DNA of 64,000 nucleotides. It comes from CAYMCO01 sp964388955 (GTDB lineage: Bacteria > Chloroflexota > Anaerolineae > Anaerolineales > E44-bin32). This document shows, piece after piece, positions 60,981 through 64,000 of this stretch. The notes under the pieces were generated by a model. The model did not search any database, had not been told where the DNA came from, and worked only from the letters and a program-made list of their open reading frames with translations. Each line of letters begins with the position of its first letter. Position 1 is the first letter of the stretch. The stretch is taken from contig CAYMCO010000003.1 in NCBI GenBank assembly GCA_964388955.1, positions 1 to 64,000 on the forward strand, given 5' to 3'. The position numbers and the translations under genes were made by a program.

Positions 60981-62720
60981 ATGAGTGATGAAAGGCAGGG
61001 GGAGATCCAGAAGACCTCCCTGCGGCGCACAGTGCAGATCCAGTTGGAGAGCGGGAATGTCCTGGAAGGCCCTCGGGGGACCCAGTTGGAGTCTTTCATG
61101 CGGGCAGTAGAGAATCCTTTGGCGCCGATCGTGGGCGGAGTGGTGAACGGGAGCCTGCGCGAATTGACCTTCTGCATCGAGATGGACTCAACCGTGCGGC
61201 CGGTCACCATGGCCGAGGCGGACGGCATGCGCATTTACCGCCGCTCCCTGACCTTCTTGTTGGCGGCGACCTTCGAAGAGCTGTTTCCCGACACGCTTCT
61301 CACAGTGGATCATTCTATTTCTTCAGGAGGGTATTTCTGCCACGTCTCCGGTCGCGCCCCGCTGAGCGAAACCGAGTTGGGGAAGTTGGAAGCGCGAATG
61401 CGCGACCTCACCCAGCGCAACTTGCCCTTTTCCAAGATCCAGATGCCCCTGGAGACCGCGCGGCGTTTCTTTCAGGAGAAGGGCTATGAAGACAAAGTGC
61501 GGTTGCTCAGGCATCGCCGCAAACCATATCTGATCATCTACCAACTGGACGGGTTTCGGGATTACCATCACGGATATATGCTGCCCTCCACAGGCTACCT
61601 GAAATGGTTTGGGTTGGCCAAGACCGAGGACGGCTTCACACTGCGCTTTCCCCGCCGGCACCGGCCTATGGAGCTGCTCCCACTGCCGCAGAACCCAACT
61701 CTGCTGGCGACCTTCCGCCAGTATGGAGATTGGCTGAAAACCCTGGGCATCAGCGACATCGGCGCCCTAAACGATGCGGTGGAGCAGGGCCGGGCGCGGG
61801 AGATCACCCTGGTCTCGGAAGCCTTGCACGAAAGGCACATCGCTGCGATTTCCGCCCAGATTGCGGAGCGCGCCGAACAGGTGCGGGTGGTGTTGGTGGC
61901 GGGACCTTCGGCCTCGGGGAAGACCACCTTCTCAAAACGCCTGTCGATCCAATTGTTGGCAACCGGTCTCTCCCCCTTCCCGCTGGAGATGGACAACTTC
62001 TTTGTGGATCGGGCGGAAACTCCGAAGGACGAGAAGGGGGAGTACGATTACGAATCCCTGGAGGCGCTGGATCTGGATCGCCTCAACCACGATATGGAGC
62101 GGCTGATCCGGGGCGAACGGGTGCAACTGCCGCGCTATGACTTCCTGAGTGGTAAACAGGTCCCCGGTGAGACCGTTCAGTTGGCGCCGGGGCAAATCAT
62201 CATTCTGGAGGGCATCCATGGGTTGAACCCGGAGCTGTTGCGGGGTATTCCGACGCATGCCACATTCCGCATATATGTCTCCGCCCTCACCCAGCTCAAT
62301 TTGGATCGCTACAATCGCGTCTCCACGACGGACACGCGGCTGATCCGCCGCATTGTCCGCGATGCATCTCAACGGGGCTACTCCGCCAGCGACACAATCG
62401 AACGCTGGGAATCGGTGCGCAGAGGGGAGAAGCGCCATATCTTCCCCTACCAGGGCAATGCGGACGCCATGTTCAACTCCGCCCTGCTCTATGAGGGCGC
62501 CGCCATCGCGCCCATCGCAGAGCCGTTGATCCGGCAGGTCTCATACGGCACCCTGGAGTGGATCGAGGCCAAACGGCTGCTTGCCTTTCTGGGATGGTTT
62601 CGAGCGGTCGATACGAATTTCATTCCCGACAATTCGATCCTGCGCGAGTTCGTCGGTGATTCAATCCTGGACCGATTCACGCCCTGGCAGTTCCCTAGGA
62701 AGACGCCGGTTCACTTGTAG
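60981..62720 (+). CDS. TGS-domain uridine-kinase-like nucleoside kinase
   Basis: 579 aa from ATG 60981. The N-terminal 220 residues resemble the TGS and tRNA-synthetase-like editing region of ThrRS (VQIQLESGNVLEGPRGT, DHSISSGGYFCHVSG). The C-terminal half is a uridine-kinase fold: VVLVAGPSASGKTTFSKRL (Walker A), LEMDNFFVDRAETPKDEKGEYDYESLEALD, LEGIHGLNPELL, IRRIVRDASQRGYSASDTIERW. This fusion is known and is annotated as nucleoside or uridine kinase; the natural substrate is uncertain. A 257-nt upstream gap separates it from gcvPB. Confidence 0.9.
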   Translation: MSDERQGEIQKTSLRRTVQIQLESGNVLEGPRGTQLESFMRAVENPLAPIVGGVVNGSLRELTFCIEMDSTVRPVTMAEADGMRIYRRSLTFLLAATFEELFPDTLLTVDHSISSGGYFCHVSGRAPLSETELGKLEARMRDLTQRNLPFSKIQMPLETARRFFQEKGYEDKVRLLRHRRKPYLIIYQLDGFRDYHHGYMLPSTGYLKWFGLAKTEDGFTLRFPRRHRPMELLPLPQNPTLLATFRQYGDWLKTLGISDIGALNDAVEQGRAREITLVSEALHERHIAAISAQIAERAEQVRVVLVAGPSASGKTTFSKRLSIQLLATGLSPFPLEMDNFFVDRAETPKDEKGEYDYESLEALDLDRLNHDMERLIRGERVQLPRYDFLSGKQVPGETVQLAPGQIIILEGIHGLNPELLRGIPTHATFRIYVSALTQLNLDRYNRVSTTDTRLIRRIVRDASQRGYSASDTIERWESVRRGEKRHIFPYQGNADAMFNSALLYEGAAIAPIAEPLIRQVSYGTLEWIEAKRLLAFLGWFRAVDTNFIPDNSILREFVGDSILDRFTPWQFPRKTPVHL

Positions 62721-62818
62721 CAGTCCAGCGGCCCCACTTCAGAGGGCGCAGGCATGTTGTGCCTCCCCACCCGATTTCTTGCGTTGCTATCTGTCCAGAA
62801 TGGGGTTAAGGTACATGG

Positions 62819-63886
62819 ATGCCGCGTGATCTGACGAGAGGACAGGTGATGGAAGAGGTATCTGTGGCGGTGGACCGTGAGCATTTGGATGAACTGCTCC
62901 TTGGGGCTTCACGGACCTTCGCGATCAACATTCCTATGCTGCCGGGCCTGCTGCGGGACGCGCTGACGCTGGGGTATTTGTTGCTGCGGAATGCGGATAC
63001 GCTCGAGGATGCTTATCAGTGGCCCAAAGCCAAGCGCATCAGCAGCTTGGACCGATTGCACCAGGTTATCGTGGAGCCATCGCGAGAAGCGGCGGAGCGA
63101 TTTGCGGCCTCCTTCGCTGCGGAGACAGGCATTCAGGATCAGGCCCATCTGGATCTCTTGAAGCTCACTCCGTACCTGCTAGACCAGCTATACCTGCTTC
63201 CGAGTGCCTATTCGGCCGCCGTCCTGGCGCATGTGGCGCGAGTGATTCGCCGCATGCAGCGCTGGGTGGCCAACCATGATGATATGAATCGCCTGCGGAT
63301 CGAGCGATTGAACGATCTGGACGACTACTGCTACTCTGTGGCCGGAATTGTGGGGGAGTTGATCACCGCGCTCATCACGGTGTATCGGCCTGCTCTCCAG
63401 GGAACACGACTACTGGTGCTCAGGACGCTGGAAACCGCTTGCGGAGCTGGGCTGCAGCTAACGAATATCATCAAGGACGTCTTCCGCGATCACCTCGAAG
63501 GGCGCTACTATATCCCGTCCGAGTTCCTGCCTTTCGAGGATGGCGCTCCGGTGGGAAAGATGAAACCGATTCTGGCCTACGCCTATCGCCATCTTTGTCT
63601 GGGGCGCGACTACGCCCTTGTCCTACCAGAGGATGAGCTGCAGATTCGCCGGGCGGTGTTGCTGCCGATATTTCTGGCTGTGGCGACTCTGGTGGAGCTG
63701 CTCGACCGGTTGGAGGCGCTGTTCCAGGGCGCGGAGGTGAAGATTTCGCGCCAGCAGGTGATGGAGATCATCGCCCTGACCGGTGGCGTGGCATCCAGCA
63801 ACGAAGCCGTGATGGCCGCATGGCGCGACCTGAGCGGACCGCTCCGGAGGCTGAGCGCCGCGGAACTAATCGCCTCAGGTCTCTAG
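62819..63886 (+). CDS. Squalene/phytoene synthase family protein
   Basis: 355 aa (345 if translation starts at Met 62849). Trans-isoprenyl diphosphate head-to-head synthase motifs are present: SRTFAINIPMLPG, LLRNADTLEDAY (first DxxxD), DYCYSVAGIVGEL, and TNIIKDVFRDHLEGRYYIP (second DxxxD). All catalytic acidic residues are intact. Product could be squalene, dehydrosqualene or phytoene; the sequence alone does not decide. Next to no other isoprenoid gene in the window. Confidence 0.92.
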   Translation: MPRDLTRGQVMEEVSVAVDREHLDELLLGASRTFAINIPMLPGLLRDALTLGYLLLRNADTLEDAYQWPKAKRISSLDRLHQVIVEPSREAAERFAASFAAETGIQDQAHLDLLKLTPYLLDQLYLLPSAYSAAVLAHVARVIRRMQRWVANHDDMNRLRIERLNDLDDYCYSVAGIVGELITALITVYRPALQGTRLLVLRTLETACGAGLQLTNIIKDVFRDHLEGRYYIPSEFLPFEDGAPVGKMKPILAYAYRHLCLGRDYALVLPEDELQIRRAVLLPIFLAVATLVELLDRLEALFQGAEVKISRQQVMEIIALTGGVASSNEAVMAAWRDLSGPLRRLSAAELIASGL

Positions 63887-63901
63887 ACCGGGCCGAGAGG
63901 C

Positions 63902-64000
63902 CTACAGCAATCGCGACAATACCCCCAAGGCCAGCAATCCCACCGCGATGGTGAGCCAGGTATTCTGAAATCGCCAAGCGACCAGCGCTGCCAGCCCTCC
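63902..64000 (-). CDS. Partial AzlD-like membrane protein (3' end)
   Basis: The last 32 codons of a minus-strand gene cut by the window edge: GGLAALVAWRFQNTWLTIAV continuing to VLSRLL and a stop. It resembles the C-terminal helices of AzlD, the small subunit of branched-chain amino acid exporters. The assignment rests on very little sequence. It converges with the squalene-synthase-like gene. Confidence 0.5.
   Translation of the reverse strand, partial: GGLAALVAWRFQNTWLTIAVGLLALGVLSRLL

Overview
The window looks like a chromosome piece from an uncultured bacterium, most probably a Chloroflexota (Anaerolineae-like) lineage. This is an inference from the Thr/Pro-rich surface proteins, the Tad pilus with 48-residue Flp pilins, the sortases, the split glycine decarboxylase and the T-box leuS leader. 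No rRNA is present, so placement is not certain.

Region 1 (about 1-15,240) is visibly less GC-rich and is accessory DNA. Essentially every gene is on the minus strand, and most are short and unfamiliar; many are membrane proteins. Between them recur imperfect inverted repeats of the form CAGCGG-CCGGGG ... CCCCGG-T-CCGCTG, flanked by RYYYAAC/GTTRRRY-like boxes. I read these as attC recombination sites, so the region is an integron cassette array with no integron integrase in the window. Recognisable cargo includes a three-Cys-motif protein with its TcmP partner, two proteins with an RNxxxH HEPN-type motif, a methyltransferase and a small zinc-binding-type protein. Three decayed copies of a tyrosine-recombinase-derived unit (A 2738-3531, B 8006-8806, C 14541-15240) are interspersed. 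Two of them carry a putative promoter that points into the next gene.

Region 2 (about 15,330-24,000) is GC-rich core chromosome: signal peptidase I, a receiver/GAF/kinase-like signalling protein, a ComEC homologue whose C-terminal metallo-beta-lactamase domain has lost its metal ligands, and small unknown genes. It then passes into the first Tad genes.

Region 3 (about 21,930-45,130) is a dispersed Tad/Flp pilus and surface-protein locus. It holds two near-identical Flp pilins, TadE- and TadG-like minor proteins, the TadA/CpaF ATPase, CpaB, two pilin-like proteins with eight matched cysteines, an intact and a degenerate GGDEF protein, two response regulators, a sortase with its substrate, and a second sortase-like protein. 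Four genes or operons here are preceded by the same roughly 110-nt structured leader ending in a terminator-like hairpin. I cannot assign this leader to a known riboswitch class.

Region 4 (about 45,330-64,000) is housekeeping: an SPFH protein, Dtd, a SelW/Rdx-like selenoprotein read through an in-frame UGA, a secreted HExxH protease, RidA, leuS with a T-box leader, two tRNA-Ala genes, a PstS-like lipoprotein, uppP, tgt, a tandem glycine riboswitch with gcvH-gcvPA-gcvPB, a TGS-uridine-kinase-like protein, a squalene/phytoene synthase, and the end of an AzlD-like gene at the right edge.
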